From a virus, in IMG/VR virus record IMGVR_UViG_3300031552_000004, positions 1-64,000 of that record: a DNA stretch of 64,000 nucleotides. One strand, given 5' to 3'. Positions 9,852 to 18,650 of this stretch are shown one piece after another. The number at the start of each line of letters is the position of its first letter. The stretch's first letter is position 1. Below the pieces are notes generated by a model. It was not told the origin of the DNA, did not search any database, and was given only the letters and a program-made list of their open reading frames with translations. The position numbers and the translations under genes are program-made.

Positions 9852-9869
9852 TTCGTTTACCTCCGTCTG

Positions 9870-10334
9870 TTATGTAACGGTGAGTGTGGGCTTGCCGCTG
9901 ACTTCCACGGTCACGTCAGCACTGAACGCGCCCTGCACGTCCCCCATGTTGGGGGTGAATTCCTGAACGAAGCCACGGAACACGAACGTCGCCGTTCCGC
10001 CAGTGAGCTTGATGTTGCGCCACCGCCAGCGGGGAAGCGATGTACCGTTGTAGGCCGCGTTGAAGCTACCCCACAGGCCCGTTGCGGTACTACCTGCGTG
10101 CATGGCCTGGTTGGGGTCCCAGTTGAGCGAAAACGTGAGCTGCCCCGGCGTCGGGACGCCAGCGAACTTCTGCTGCCACGTGCCGCCCGTCATGTCATGG
10201 TCCACCGGGATCTCGATGGATTCACGGCTGACGCCCGGCCCGCTGACATCACGAATCTGCGCGATGTCCCCATACGATGTACCGCCAGCGAAATCGACAC
10301 CGAGGTCGGCGCCCAAAGTCGGACTTCTAACCAT
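9870..10334 (-). CDS. Major tail tube protein
   Basis: 154 residues rich in beta strands, with PGVSRESIEIPVDHDMT near the N-terminus and GDVQGAFSADVTVEVSG at the C-terminus, a layout common in siphovirus tail tube subunits. It has a strong ribosome site (AAAAGGAG) and sits just before the tail chaperones. The gene is preceded by an inserted glycosyltransferase block, so it is separated from the tail terminator by about 2.7 kb. Confidence 0.82.
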   Translation of the reverse strand: MVRSPTLGADLGVDFAGGTSYGDIAQIRDVSGPGVSRESIEIPVDHDMTGGTWQQKFAGVPTPGQLTFSLNWDPNQAMHAGSTATGLWGSFNAAYNGTSLPRWRWRNIKLTGGTATFVFRGFVQEFTPNMGDVQGAFSADVTVEVSGKPTLTVT

Positions 10335-10393
10335 GTCTTAACTCCTTTTCCAAGTACCTAAGGCTTGACATTGACATAGGAGCATGGGCGAGA

Positions 10394-11023
10394 CTACCCT
10401 GCCGCCGTGTCCATTCCTGGCGTCGAGTGCCAGCGTTCCTGCAAAAGCGCCTGGTCGTGTCGCCACCAGTCCGCGTGTGGCTCGTGCAACTCGTGAGCCA
10501 CGTAGACCGATGGCACCCACAATGATCGGGCGCGGTGTTCCTTTTCCATCCTGCGCTGCCAGTCCACGTCACTTGCATAGTGGACGTAGCTTTCATCCAT
10601 CAGCCCATACGCCAATGCTTCCTGTGTCACGTACAGGCAGAACCCGGCGAGATGGCCCACGATCTGCGGCTTGCGAATGTTGCCCCGCGTCCCGCTGTTC
10701 TGCGGCCAAGTCCGGCAGGGACCGGAAGGACCGACGAACCATGCGCGCATGTACTTCCATTCCTCCGCCGCATCTCGCAACGCTTTGAGCCATCCCGCAT
10801 CCGGTTCGCAGTCATCTACCAGGATTACAGCATCGCCACCAGCCACCAGTCGCAATCCCTCGTTGACCGTCTTGGTGAACCCTTGCCGCTTGTCGTCCTC
10901 CACCACGCAGATACCACAGTCGCAGCCCGCCACGTTCATTGCGTGGATGGCCGTAGCGTGGCCCTTGGCAAAGTCGAGCGTCGGGACGATGATGCTAGGT
11001 TTTGTATGGCATACAACATTCAC
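10394..11023 (-). CDS. Glycosyltransferase, GT-A fold (GT2-like)
   Basis: 209 residues. The N-terminus (PSIIVPTLD) and the acidic motif VEDDKRQGF followed by ILVDDCEPD fit a GT-A nucleotide-sugar-binding domain with a DxD-like metal site. Its start overlaps the end of the next glycosyltransferase gene. The palindrome TTGTATG-G-CATACAA (11002-11016) forms codons 3-7 of this gene, so a DNA-binding site and the reading frame coexist. It belongs to a three-gene sugar cassette inserted between tail terminator and tail tube. Acceptor unknown: virion protein or host glycan. Confidence 0.75.
   Translation of the reverse strand: MNVVCHTKPSIIVPTLDFAKGHATAIHAMNVAGCDCGICVVEDDKRQGFTKTVNEGLRLVAGGDAVILVDDCEPDAGWLKALRDAAEEWKYMRAWFVGPSGPCRTWPQNSGTRGNIRKPQIVGHLAGFCLYVTQEALAYGLMDESYVHYASDVDWQRRMEKEHRARSLWVPSVYVAHELHEPHADWWRHDQALLQERWHSTPGMDTAAG
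11002..11016. repeat. Palindrome TTGTATGGCATACAA (site 1 of 8)
   Basis: Lies in codons 3-7 of the GT2-like gene (start at 11023). Identical to sites 2, 5, 6 and 8. Confidence 0.75.
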
Positions 11024-11826
11024 AGCACGCTCTCCACCGCCGCCCAGAATTCATCGATCGGACCCTGGAAGCCCAGCCGTTCGGGTTCGTTCTCGATGTA
11101 CTCCATCGCACCGATTCGCCCGTCCACGATCAGTTCGCACCCCGCAGCCCACGCCTCCGCCACCGTCCTACCGAATGCTTCGGGCCATTGCGGAAAGAAC
11201 ACGAACGACTTGGCGTTTCCCATGATGGACGGCATGCGCTGGTAAGGCACTTCGCCCACCACACGGATGTATGGCGGCAGCTTCCCGAAATCCATCATCG
11301 GCGTGCCTATCAAGGCCAGCGTTTCACCCGTCCTGTATGCCCAGTCCACTGCCATCGGCGCGCCCTTGTAGACGTCTACCCGACCGACGAAGATCGCGCC
11401 CTCGCGTTCATCCTTCGGCTTAGCAGCTTGTCTGAAAGACTCCAGATTCACCGGCGGCGGAAGGATCACGTGCGGGGCGTCGAACGGGTAGCCGAAGGCA
11501 TCTACTTGCGCCTGACTCGAAAAGATCAACAACGTCGCTTGCTCCAACAGGCACCGTCTGAATAGGCCATCGCCCGCATACCACGGATCCCGTACGTGCT
11601 TTACCGTTGGCTTTTGCAGCAGGATCTCCAGCCATCGCTGATCGTACGTCGTGCTGTTCTGGACCACGTAGCACTCGATGTCATCTGGCGGGCGCTTGTT
11701 CGGTGGGCAATAGACGATCTTCGCCCAGTCCGGGGCGTGATCTACCAACGCTCCGCAGCTCATTTCACTTCCGCCGTGAATGCCTACGTCTGATTGGAGC
11801 CACCCTATACGCACCTTGTCTACCAT
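11020..11826 (-). CDS. Glycosyltransferase, GT-B fold (GT4-like)
   Basis: 268 residues from an ATG placed after a strong AAGGAGGAACG ribosome site; a longer start at 11853 is less likely. GT-B features: a short N-terminal half with GIHGGSEM, and the C-terminal UDP-sugar region GRVDVYKGAPMAVDW and WPEAFGRTVAEAWAAGCE, the E-x7-E-like pattern of GT4 enzymes. Shorter than the usual 350-400 residues, mainly in the acceptor domain. Overlaps both neighbours, so it is co-translated with them. Confidence 0.78.
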   Translation of the reverse strand: MVDKVRIGWLQSDVGIHGGSEMSCGALVDHAPDWAKIVYCPPNKRPPDDIECYVVQNSTTYDQRWLEILLQKPTVKHVRDPWYAGDGLFRRCLLEQATLLIFSSQAQVDAFGYPFDAPHVILPPPVNLESFRQAAKPKDEREGAIFVGRVDVYKGAPMAVDWAYRTGETLALIGTPMMDFGKLPPYIRVVGEVPYQRMPSIMGNAKSFVFFPQWPEAFGRTVAEAWAAGCELIVDGRIGAMEYIENEPERLGFQGPIDEFWAAVESVL

Positions 11827-11849
11827 CGTTCCTCCTTGATGTTGAGGAT

Positions 11850-13007
11850 TCACCAGAGCGTGGCCTCAATGTGAGCCACTATGGGTTTCCAGTACCGATT
11901 CCATACCACGTCATAATCGTAGTTCGCGGCGACGAACCCAAGGCCAGCTTCGCGCATCGACGCCTTTTTCTCGTCGTCCCAGGTGTACAGTTCTTCTAGC
12001 CCCTCTATGATGCGCCCGATGCTCGGAAGCTGCCACCAATACTCCAGGCCCGCAACCCAGAACGGTTGTAGCGGCTCGATCGCAATGCCGTTGACGCACA
12101 ATTCCGTGGTGGACGAGCACCGCTGCGTGAGCACCGGTATCCCGCACGCCTGCGCTTCCAACAACGGAAGGCAAAAGCCCTCGCCCATACTCGGCAAAGC
12201 CATCACGTCCGATGCCTGGTAAATCTTGGCAATCTGCTCGTCGCCCAATCCTATCGCCAAGTTGCCAGGAAGTGGGAATGCCATCGCATCTCCCGGCAGT
12301 TGCAGGGCGTTCATCAGCACGTCAAAGTAGATCCCTTGATCGCCGCTGCCATACGGTTGCTTGGTGGTGTGGCAGTAGAGCAGTGCCTCCGGGTGGATGT
12401 CATGAAACATCTTGAATGCCGCCAGCAGCTCAGGCCAGCCTTTCCTCGCCGGATAGCCCTTATTCGCAGCGACAATGGAGATGATGAAGCGATCCTGCGG
12501 CAACCCCACCTCCTGCTGTGCCTTCGCCTTGTCGCCGGGCTTGAACACGTTCAGATCCACGCCGTGCGGTGCGTACAGCGGATCGAAACCCGCATCCTTG
12601 AGCTGCGCTCGCCCGAACTGGCTATAGGCGATGATATAGTCCGCACCCCGCAGCCGGTCGCGTGCATACTTGTTGATCGGCGCCCCATCCACTGGGACCA
12701 TCGCCGCCCACGGCACTCCCACAAGCTGGCGCGTGTTCGGCGGTAGAGCCCACACGTCGTAGAGCGAGATGCACAAGTCCGCCTGAAAATGCTGATTGTA
12801 GGCGTTGATGCAGTCCGCATTCTGTCGTGCCTCGCGCAACCCGTAGTGCGGTATGCCATCCCATACTAGCGTTGCACCGGAAAGGCCAAAGTTGGCAATG
12901 ATCGCCACCTCGTGACCGTCACCACGCAAGCGTCGGGCAATCTGTCTCGCCTGTCCCGCGTATCCCGTCATGGTCCAGGCCGCATTCGTCCATAGAGTTA
13001 TTCGCAA
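11850..13007 (-). CDS. Glycosyltransferase family 4 (GT-B)
   Basis: 385 residues, full length for GT4. The N-terminal half has WTMTGYAGQARQIARRL, the glycine-containing acceptor loop. The C-terminal half has IVAANKGYPARKGWPELLAAF and GEGFCLPLLEAQACGIPV, the canonical E-x7-E donor motif. First gene of the 10.4-13.0 kb sugar cassette. It likely transfers a hexose to a polysaccharide or glycoprotein acceptor. Confidence 0.85.
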   Translation of the reverse strand: MRITLWTNAAWTMTGYAGQARQIARRLRGDGHEVAIIANFGLSGATLVWDGIPHYGLREARQNADCINAYNQHFQADLCISLYDVWALPPNTRQLVGVPWAAMVPVDGAPINKYARDRLRGADYIIAYSQFGRAQLKDAGFDPLYAPHGVDLNVFKPGDKAKAQQEVGLPQDRFIISIVAANKGYPARKGWPELLAAFKMFHDIHPEALLYCHTTKQPYGSGDQGIYFDVLMNALQLPGDAMAFPLPGNLAIGLGDEQIAKIYQASDVMALPSMGEGFCLPLLEAQACGIPVLTQRCSSTTELCVNGIAIEPLQPFWVAGLEYWWQLPSIGRIIEGLEELYTWDDEKKASMREAGLGFVAANYDYDVVWNRYWKPIVAHIEATLW

Positions 13008-13049
13008 CGTTTCCTCCCGCGGCGTTAGTTCCGCTTTGTGATTGGTAAA

Positions 13050-13433
13050 CTACACTTTATGGTCTATCACCACTTCGACCGTCTCCCGTTCCTTTTCGTA
13101 GCCCGGTTCCCACGAGTTGAAACGGTTGTCCACGAAACTGTATCCTACCGCCGTCCCGCTTTCCCACCCGGCAAAGGCTGCGAAAAGCTGGTCGCCGATC
13201 GTCCTCGCCGCGCTGACTGTCTCAGCATAGGCATCGAACTGGACGCGGTAGGTCCATCTGTCCGGCGTCCCGTCGTGGTCCTGGTAGTCGTTGGCCGGCG
13301 TGCTCACGAACGTGTATGTCACCAGTGGAAAGGTCGGGTTGGCTGGGATGCGGGGGTAAACCCTCGTCCCGACCAGGGCCGACAACCCACTGTACGCCGT
13401 GCAGCGCGCCTTGATCGACTCCGCGACTCCCAC
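13050..13433 (-). CDS. Tail terminator / tail completion protein (DUF3168-like)
   Basis: 127 residues, starting MGVAESIKARCTAYSGLSAL with PRIPANPTFPLVTYTFVST, the pattern of tail completion proteins of the DUF3168 type, in which a protomer domain opens with a helix and a P-x-x-P-V-Y-like strand. It lies just downstream of the connector genes, where this protein normally sits. It caps the tail tube and joins it to the connector. Confidence 0.72.
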   Translation of the reverse strand: MGVAESIKARCTAYSGLSALVGTRVYPRIPANPTFPLVTYTFVSTPANDYQDHDGTPDRWTYRVQFDAYAETVSAARTIGDQLFAAFAGWESGTAVGYSFVDNRFNSWEPGYEKERETVEVVIDHKV

Positions 13434-13434
13434 G

Positions 13435-14280
13435 CTAGGACCCTACGATGTTCTCGGTGTGGTGCCCAGCTAGGTCCGACGTATCTGCCAGGGCCAGCGT
13501 CTTGGCCGTCCGGCTCCAGCAGAAAAGGCTGTTGATCCTCTGGTTGGCCGATCCGCCGCTAACGCCCGCATGCTTGATCTCGGTATAGGCCAGCGTGATC
13601 TCCGCCGTCCCACCCAGCGATACGCTGCCACTCGTCACCAACCCGCCAGTCAGTTTGCCGCCGTAGCTGTAGAAGGCGTCATTCTGGTCCCTGACCTGCA
13701 GGTACACCGGCCCGCCAAAGTCCACGTTGCGCGTATGGATCACGATCGGGTTGTTCGTGCCGTGATTGGTGAACAGGCTCGTTCCTGCGGTGTGCGTGAA
13801 CTTGACATCTCGCAGGTGCAGCGCGAACGTGCCCGCACACGAGCTGTTGTCCAGGTACAGGCCCGTCCCGGTCGTGTTGGTGAAGTTCACGTTGTCGATG
13901 TAGCCCGCGAACGACGCCAGCGAAGTTGCCGGGTACACCGTCAGGCCAGCAGTCCCACTGGAGATCGTCACCGCGCCCTGCTTGCCGAGCCCGATCAGCC
14001 GCACGCCGCTGATGGAGGGCCAGGTCACGTCTTCCGTGTACGTGCCCGGCATCGCGATCACAGTTGGCTGCGCAGCCGTCACAGCGGCGAAAGCCGTGGT
14101 GATAGTCGCGTAGGGGTTGGCGTAGGACCCGATCCCGATCGTGTCGCTGCCCTCCGGGTTGACCCAGAGATGATCGCCCGTACCGTGATCGACCAGCGTG
14201 TCGAGCGCATCGCCATACCGTACATCTGGCTCCGTCTCGATCCAGTTTGCTTTGAGTGTTGCTAACGTCCGAACTGTCAT
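13435..14280 (-). CDS. Pectate-lyase-like beta-helix protein
   Basis: 281 residues. ATITTAFAAVTAAQPTVIAM then GTYTEDVTW is the start of a right-handed beta helix of the pectin-lyase type, as found in phage spikes and neck appendages. Repeated short Asn/Gly/Thr-rich turns follow (NVNFTNTTGTGLYLDN). No obvious catalytic triad can be read. It is placed between the gp10-like connector gene and the tail terminator, unusual for a receptor protein, so it may be a neck or capsid-surface decoration. Confidence 0.68.
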   Translation of the reverse strand: MTVRTLATLKANWIETEPDVRYGDALDTLVDHGTGDHLWVNPEGSDTIGIGSYANPYATITTAFAAVTAAQPTVIAMPGTYTEDVTWPSISGVRLIGLGKQGAVTISSGTAGLTVYPATSLASFAGYIDNVNFTNTTGTGLYLDNSSCAGTFALHLRDVKFTHTAGTSLFTNHGTNNPIVIHTRNVDFGGPVYLQVRDQNDAFYSYGGKLTGGLVTSGSVSLGGTAEITLAYTEIKHAGVSGGSANQRINSLFCWSRTAKTLALADTSDLAGHHTENIVGS

Positions 14281-14289
14281 GATTGTCTC

Positions 14290-14766
14290 CTATGTGAACG
14301 CTTTGCGCATCCGGTTTCCCATTTCCGTTGCCGCTTCCGCAGCAATCCCCGCCTTTGTCGCATCTATCGCCGGGCGGAGATAGGGTCGCGCCGGGATGGT
14401 ATAGGTCTGCGAAAGCGCAAGCGCCCGCCACATCTCGTCGCCCGTCTGCCTCCACTTGGCCCAAAAGAACCGACGCTGCCGCGGCGTGATGGCGAACGTG
14501 CCACCGTATTCGTGGACTGCACCATGCGGGGCATCCACTACGATGTCCACGCGGTACTGATTGACCTTGACGGCCTTGATGTGGTTCGCTAGGTTGCCCG
14601 TCGTCTTGAACTGCCGATATGTGTTCTGCCGCGCCAGCAGGACGACGGTTCGATCGACGGCATGCCACATGATATCAGCCATCTCAGCACCGCCGACTAT
14701 ATCCCGCGCCTTTTGCAAGTTCAGGCGCAACTCCTTCACGCCGACAACTTCCATGCGCAGTTTCAC
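14290..14766 (-). CDS. HK97 gp10-like head-tail connector
   Basis: 158 residues from a GTG start that overlaps the upstream stop (GTGA) and follows a GGAGGCGTC ribosome site; the alternative ATG is four codons inside. The motif APHGAVHEYGGT and, near the end, IPARPYLRPAI are hallmarks of HK97 gp10-family proteins. It acts in joining head and tail during maturation. Confidence 0.82.
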   Translation of the reverse strand: MKLRMEVVGVKELRLNLQKARDIVGGAEMADIMWHAVDRTVVLLARQNTYRQFKTTGNLANHIKAVKVNQYRVDIVVDAPHGAVHEYGGTFAITPRQRRFFWAKWRQTGDEMWRALALSQTYTIPARPYLRPAIDATKAGIAAEAATEMGNRMRKAFT

Positions 14767-15140
14767 GACGCCTCCACCCGTTCCAGGTCCACCCGCGTGT
14801 GCGACAGATTGCCGCCCACACCTCGCCGGATCAGGACCCGCGTCACTTCGTAGGTGCCCGCCGCAACACTGTTGCCGTCCGCGTCCTCGATGGTGCTCAA
14901 GCGATCCTCGGTGGTGACGTTGGCCGTCCCGTTCATCAGGGCAAAGTCTCGTTCCAAGACGACGAACCCGCTCGCCTCGTTGGCGAAGCCTTCCGTTGAC
15001 TGGGTGAAACGGCACGGCTGCGCCGTCGTCAGCGCCGACCACGACCGCGCAACTTCGCCCGTCGTATCTTGCGCCGTGCCCGAATCGCGCCATACGGTGC
15101 ATGTGTGGACGAGCCGCCGCGTCAGCCAGTGCCTAGTCAT
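14763..15140 (-). CDS. Putative head closure / head-tail joining protein
   Basis: 125 residues, beginning MTRHWLTRRLVHTCTVWRDS. The sequence is beta-rich, with FVVLERDFALMNGTANV and a C-terminal RVLIRRG strand, and its position between the connector adaptor and the gp10-like protein fits a head closure protein. The family is inferred mainly from gene order. Confidence 0.6.
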   Translation of the reverse strand: MTRHWLTRRLVHTCTVWRDSGTAQDTTGEVARSWSALTTAQPCRFTQSTEGFANEASGFVVLERDFALMNGTANVTTEDRLSTIEDADGNSVAAGTYEVTRVLIRRGVGGNLSHTRVDLERVEAS

Positions 15141-15555
15141 CTGGATCCACGTCGTAGTCGATGTCCTCGTGCGCCCAGACCTTGATCGATGCGGCTTTGA
15201 GCCCAGCTTTCGCCAGCAGGCCGGAACAGTCCAGTGCAAGCGCCTGCTGCCCGTAGGTCGTGGCGTTGAGGCCCATGTCCGTCTTGCCCCGGTAACGCAC
15301 AGATGCCTCACCCGCGATGCTCTCACTTTCAAGCTGTGGCTCGCGAGTCGTGGCGATAAAGTGCGCCGCCAGAAGCGCCTGGATGGATGCCAAAGCAGCA
15401 GAACCACCGCAGTTGCCCAGATTGGTCGCAAGCGGGATGGTGCGGTAGTACGCCATGTTGATGTAGGCGTTGATCTGCTCGTCCGTCAGGCCCGTATCGA
15501 GCACATCCTTCACGTCCTCGACGTCCACCAACGCGTTCTTGTTACGGACTGCCAT
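15133..15555 (-). CDS. Head-tail connector (adaptor) protein
   Basis: 140 residues, helical, with VEDVKDVLDTGLTDEQINAY followed by an Ala-rich helix (ALASIQALLAAHFIATT). This is the common form of gp6-like adaptor proteins, which have a ring of helices under the portal. It lies right after the capsid and PSBD-protein genes and overlaps the next gene. Confidence 0.7.
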   Translation of the reverse strand: MAVRNKNALVDVEDVKDVLDTGLTDEQINAYINMAYYRTIPLATNLGNCGGSAALASIQALLAAHFIATTREPQLESESIAGEASVRYRGKTDMGLNATTYGQQALALDCSGLLAKAGLKAASIKVWAHEDIDYDVDPDD

Positions 15556-15835
15556 CCACCGCCTCCACCACGTCCACCTTCAGGATGCGCCCGTCCTTGC
15601 CGGAACCTTGTATGGCATACAAATCTATGCCATGCTCCTTGGCAAGTTCGATCGCGCTAGCCGTGGCGTCCACGTCCTCCTCGATCTCCGGCTCTGGTTC
15701 CGGTTCTGGTCGTTCTTCGATGACGACGAACTTGTCACCGAATGCGGCCAGCTCGTCGGCAGTCACGTCGATCACATCGCCACCGACCAGGGACTCACGG
15801 TGGTGCATGCCGGGCCGAATTCGCACCCGAACCAT
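15542..15835 (-). CDS. Head-region protein with E2-type peripheral subunit-binding domain
   Basis: 97 residues. N-terminal 45 residues: MVRVRIRPGMHHRESLVGGD with a GDVIDVTADELAAFGDKF region seen in small phage head proteins. Then an acidic Pro-Glu linker (RPEPEPEPEIEED), then AIELAKEHGIDLYAIQGSG and KDGRILKVDVVEAV. The latter matches the 35-residue E3/E1-binding domain of 2-oxoacid dehydrogenase E2 chains (ALAKE-GIDL--I-GTG--GRI---DV). The palindrome at 15608-15622 encodes its DLYAI segment. Role in the virion unknown; perhaps a protein-docking module. Confidence 0.75.
   Translation of the reverse strand: MVRVRIRPGMHHRESLVGGDVIDVTADELAAFGDKFVVIEERPEPEPEPEIEEDVDATASAIELAKEHGIDLYAIQGSGKDGRILKVDVVEAVDGSP
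15608..15622. repeat. Palindrome TTGTATGGCATACAA (site 2 of 8)
   Basis: Inside the PSBD-domain gene, far from any start. Encodes part of the domain's core, so codon choice appears to be tuned to keep the site. Confidence 0.75.
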
Positions 15836-15852
15836 AAGGCACCTCCGTTATG

Positions 15853-16851
15853 TCAGCAAGACGTTATGTGGACCACTCCGCTATACCCCGCATAGTTCGT
15901 TCTGAGCCGGGGCACCGCAGCCATCATGACCACGAAGTTGATCCGCCCACCGCCGGGGCTTTCCCAGCGTCGCGTCTCGATGTCGAGCGCGATGCGGATG
16001 TCCACCACGTCGCGGGTGAGCTGCACCGCACAGAACTGCCCATCAGTCATCATGTCGTTGTAGTTGACGGACTGGATCTCCGGCAGCGCCTGGACGCGAT
16101 CAAGACCGCGCTGGCCCGTCCCGTCGGTGTAGTATTGCAGCAGCTCCGAATACTGGTTCGGGGCCAGCCATACCGCCCAAGGACCGTGGAACGTGCGACC
16201 GTGCATCGTGCTGATCCACTTGCGGAACGTCTCGTACTGGTAGCTCAACGTCCCGAAGTCGCCGTCTGCCGTGGTCGTGTACCGTCCCGACAGTGTGCGC
16301 AGCCCGTAGACCGCAGCGCTGTCCACGACGATGCTTGTATCCCCGTCGATCAGGATCTTCTCCGCCATCTCCACGACGGCCTTGGTCGCTTCCTCGGCGT
16401 TCGTGGTTTCCAGGTCTGCACCCAGCGCCCGCGATGTCAAGAGCTCGCGACGTCCGATGCTGAATGACTTAGAAATGAGCGGCAAGGGCGCAGTGAAGTG
16501 CTTCAGGTCTACCCGGTCGCCCTCCACCTGCGTCTCGAAGTCCATCGTGAGGTCAGCAGCGGTCATCTCGGACGCGACGCGCCACTTGCTGCTTTCCTCG
16601 GCCAGCGTGGTACGGCTGGTCAATCCGGCGCCGGTGATGGTGCTCCAGGCGTTGAACTTCCGTGCAGCGGTCATCTGGATTGCCGCATCGAGCTTCTGCC
16701 ATTCCTCTTGCGAAAGGAATGCGTTGGTGATCAGCTCGTTGTCGCGGTTGACTGCGAAGCCCTTCTTGTTGAACCCATACGGTCGCCAGGTGTTCGTGGT
16801 GAACGCTGCGACCGCACTTGGATCTTTCAGGATCTGCAAATCGAGTGGCAT
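15853..16851 (-). CDS. Major capsid protein (HK97 fold, encapsulin-like)
   Basis: 332 residues. RRELLTSRALGADLETTNAE and AVVEMAEKILIDGD resemble the P-domain helix of encapsulin/linocin-type HK97 shells, and YYTDGTGQRGLDRV fits the A-domain. It follows the protease-scaffold and decoration genes in the standard order and has a GGAGGATGAG ribosome site. No separate delta domain is evident at the N-terminus. Confidence 0.85.
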   Translation of the reverse strand: MPLDLQILKDPSAVAAFTTNTWRPYGFNKKGFAVNRDNELITNAFLSQEEWQKLDAAIQMTAARKFNAWSTITGAGLTSRTTLAEESSKWRVASEMTAADLTMDFETQVEGDRVDLKHFTAPLPLISKSFSIGRRELLTSRALGADLETTNAEEATKAVVEMAEKILIDGDTSIVVDSAAVYGLRTLSGRYTTTADGDFGTLSYQYETFRKWISTMHGRTFHGPWAVWLAPNQYSELLQYYTDGTGQRGLDRVQALPEIQSVNYNDMMTDGQFCAVQLTRDVVDIRIALDIETRRWESPGGGRINFVVMMAAVPRLRTNYAGYSGVVHITSC

Positions 16852-16861
16852 CTCATCCTCC

Positions 16862-17344
16862 CTATACGATGCGCACGAGGCAGCGGGCGGCGGTTCCGCC
16901 GTTTGCGTTGACCGTCTGCCACGCGATGCCGATGGGGCAGGACGTGCCGACGCTCAGACCGGTCCCGCAGCTTTTCAGGTTCCCGTTTCCATCGGAAATC
17001 AGCCAGTGCTTGCCCTTCGTGACGCTCTGCCCGCTGGCGATCTTCATGTTCACGACGTCGCCCGGCAACCCCTGCATAAACTGCACGGTATCCCCGTCTG
17101 CGTAGGGGATGTCGATCGCCGCCGTGGTCGGGTACGTGTACGTGTCCGGTGCGGGGTTCACCAGCGAGATGAACTTGGCGGAAGCGCCGCTCGCCGTGGC
17201 GTGCTGATCCACCTGCGTCGCGGTCACCATGTAGAGCAACTGGCCGGGGTAGATGACTCCCGACCCTACCGCTTCCAGTCGTTGCGGGCTGATCCTCAAC
17301 GCGCTTTCGACGAGGATCGCATGCCGTGTCGTGGTACGTGCCAT
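16862..17344 (-). CDS. Putative capsid decoration / stabilising protein
   Basis: 160 residues, mostly beta, Gly/Thr-rich, with GSGVIYPGQLLYMVTATQV and a conserved-looking C-terminus (PIGIAWQTVNANGGTAARCL). The strand pattern resembles DUF2190/decoration-type proteins, which bind at capsid symmetry axes. The position between scaffold-protease and capsid protein supports this. Family assignment is tentative. Confidence 0.6.
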   Translation of the reverse strand: MARTTTRHAILVESALRISPQRLEAVGSGVIYPGQLLYMVTATQVDQHATASGASAKFISLVNPAPDTYTYPTTAAIDIPYADGDTVQFMQGLPGDVVNMKIASGQSVTKGKHWLISDGNGNLKSCGTGLSVGTSCPIGIAWQTVNANGGTAARCLVRIV

Positions 17345-17345
17345 T

Positions 17346-18638
17346 CTAGGCCTCCTTCTGCTTCAGCAGCACAGGCGCGGCTTTCAGGACCACGATCTCG
17401 TCCCCTTCGGTTTCTCGCCCACCGCCGCCGCCCCGATAGTCTGGGTCCACGAGCGACTGCTCGATCCCGCGTAGGGTGTCCATATCCAGCTTGCCCAACT
17501 GCTCCTCGGAGAGCGCGCACTTGGCGTTGGATGCCAAAGTCGCCGCAAGGGCAACGCGCTCCTTGTCCGTGTTCGCCGCCAGCGTTTCCTTGAGGGAAGT
17601 CACCTCACCGCGCAGCGCCTCGATCTCCGCTGCGAAGTCGGGGGTTTCCTCGTCGTTGGTTGCGGGCGGTTCCTGCGGGGGCGCAGCCTGTTGCGACAAG
17701 AACGCGATCTGCTCGTCACTCATCGCTTCGAGCGATTCCTGGTCGAACGGCACGCCTGCCTCTACCAACTCCGCTACATTCACTCTTGCCTCCTTGTGCT
17801 GGGAAAACACCCGCACGATAGCGTTGACTACCCGCTGCACGGCGTTCTCCGACAAATCCGCTACTTCCATGCTGTCCTCCGCATTCGTCCGTGGTGCGCC
17901 GCAGCCGTCTTGCCACGAACATGCGCCCTTTTCATCCAGCAGGATCGCCAAATGGTCAGGCACCAGGTCCACCGCCTTGCCGACATAGGCATTCCCGTTG
18001 AACACGCCCGGTTCGTCCTCCAGCTTGCGAAAGTACGCCGTGCTGACTTCCGTTGGCTCATTCTGTTCGAAGCGCCGCAATGCCTCAATGCCGCCTTGCG
18101 TTCCCTTGGCGAGCGCCATGTCGATCCACGCCTCACCCTTTAGCTTGTCATCGTCAAAGCGGACATTGAACAGTTGCCCGACCTGGGACTGGGACAACAC
18201 ACACGGTGCGTTGGCGCTGATGTCGTTTCCCTCGCCGTCTTGAGGATGATTGATGACGACGGGTCTGCCATTCCACCCGTCAGCCACGCGGGCCAGTTCT
18301 TCATCAGACACATACTCACCGTTCACGACGCCGTGGCACTGAGCAATGACGGGAACGACCATGTACTCGTGGCCCTGCATCTTCTCGCGGCGAAAGTCGG
18401 CGGTTGCGGCCTTGTTGTGGAGGATGTTGGACGCTTGCTTTTTCACCCAGTGATCGCCTTCCACGCGATAGAGCTTCTTGAACTGGCCCACGGCAGCGCC
18501 CCAGGGACTTTCTGGCGGGTTGTCGCTCTTTTCCATCGCATCGGCCCATTCGCTGATCTTGTTCGCTTGGGCCAGCGTGATTGCCGGCTTAATGCCCTTG
18601 AGACTCGCCGGTATATCGGTTAGACTAGAATACGGCAT
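17346..18638 (-). CDS. Capsid maturation protease fused to scaffold
   Basis: 430 residues from an ATG after GGGAGGTGGAC; a nine-codon-longer start is weaker. Residues 1-75 resemble a ChaB-like fold (ISEWADAMEKSDNPPESPWG). About 85-265 looks like a DUF2213-type prohead protease: HGVVNGEYVSDEEL, GRPVVINHPQDGEG and DLVPDHLAIL. From about 330 a coiled coil (AAEIEALRGEVTSLKETLAA) serves as internal scaffold. First gene of the capsid block, with its own promoter and leader hairpin upstream. Confidence 0.8.
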   Translation of the reverse strand: MPYSSLTDIPASLKGIKPAITLAQANKISEWADAMEKSDNPPESPWGAAVGQFKKLYRVEGDHWVKKQASNILHNKAATADFRREKMQGHEYMVVPVIAQCHGVVNGEYVSDEELARVADGWNGRPVVINHPQDGEGNDISANAPCVLSQSQVGQLFNVRFDDDKLKGEAWIDMALAKGTQGGIEALRRFEQNEPTEVSTAYFRKLEDEPGVFNGNAYVGKAVDLVPDHLAILLDEKGACSWQDGCGAPRTNAEDSMEVADLSENAVQRVVNAIVRVFSQHKEARVNVAELVEAGVPFDQESLEAMSDEQIAFLSQQAAPPQEPPATNDEETPDFAAEIEALRGEVTSLKETLAANTDKERVALAATLASNAKCALSEEQLGKLDMDTLRGIEQSLVDPDYRGGGGGRETEGDEIVVLKAAPVLLKQKEA

Positions 18639-18650
18639 GTCCACCTCCCA

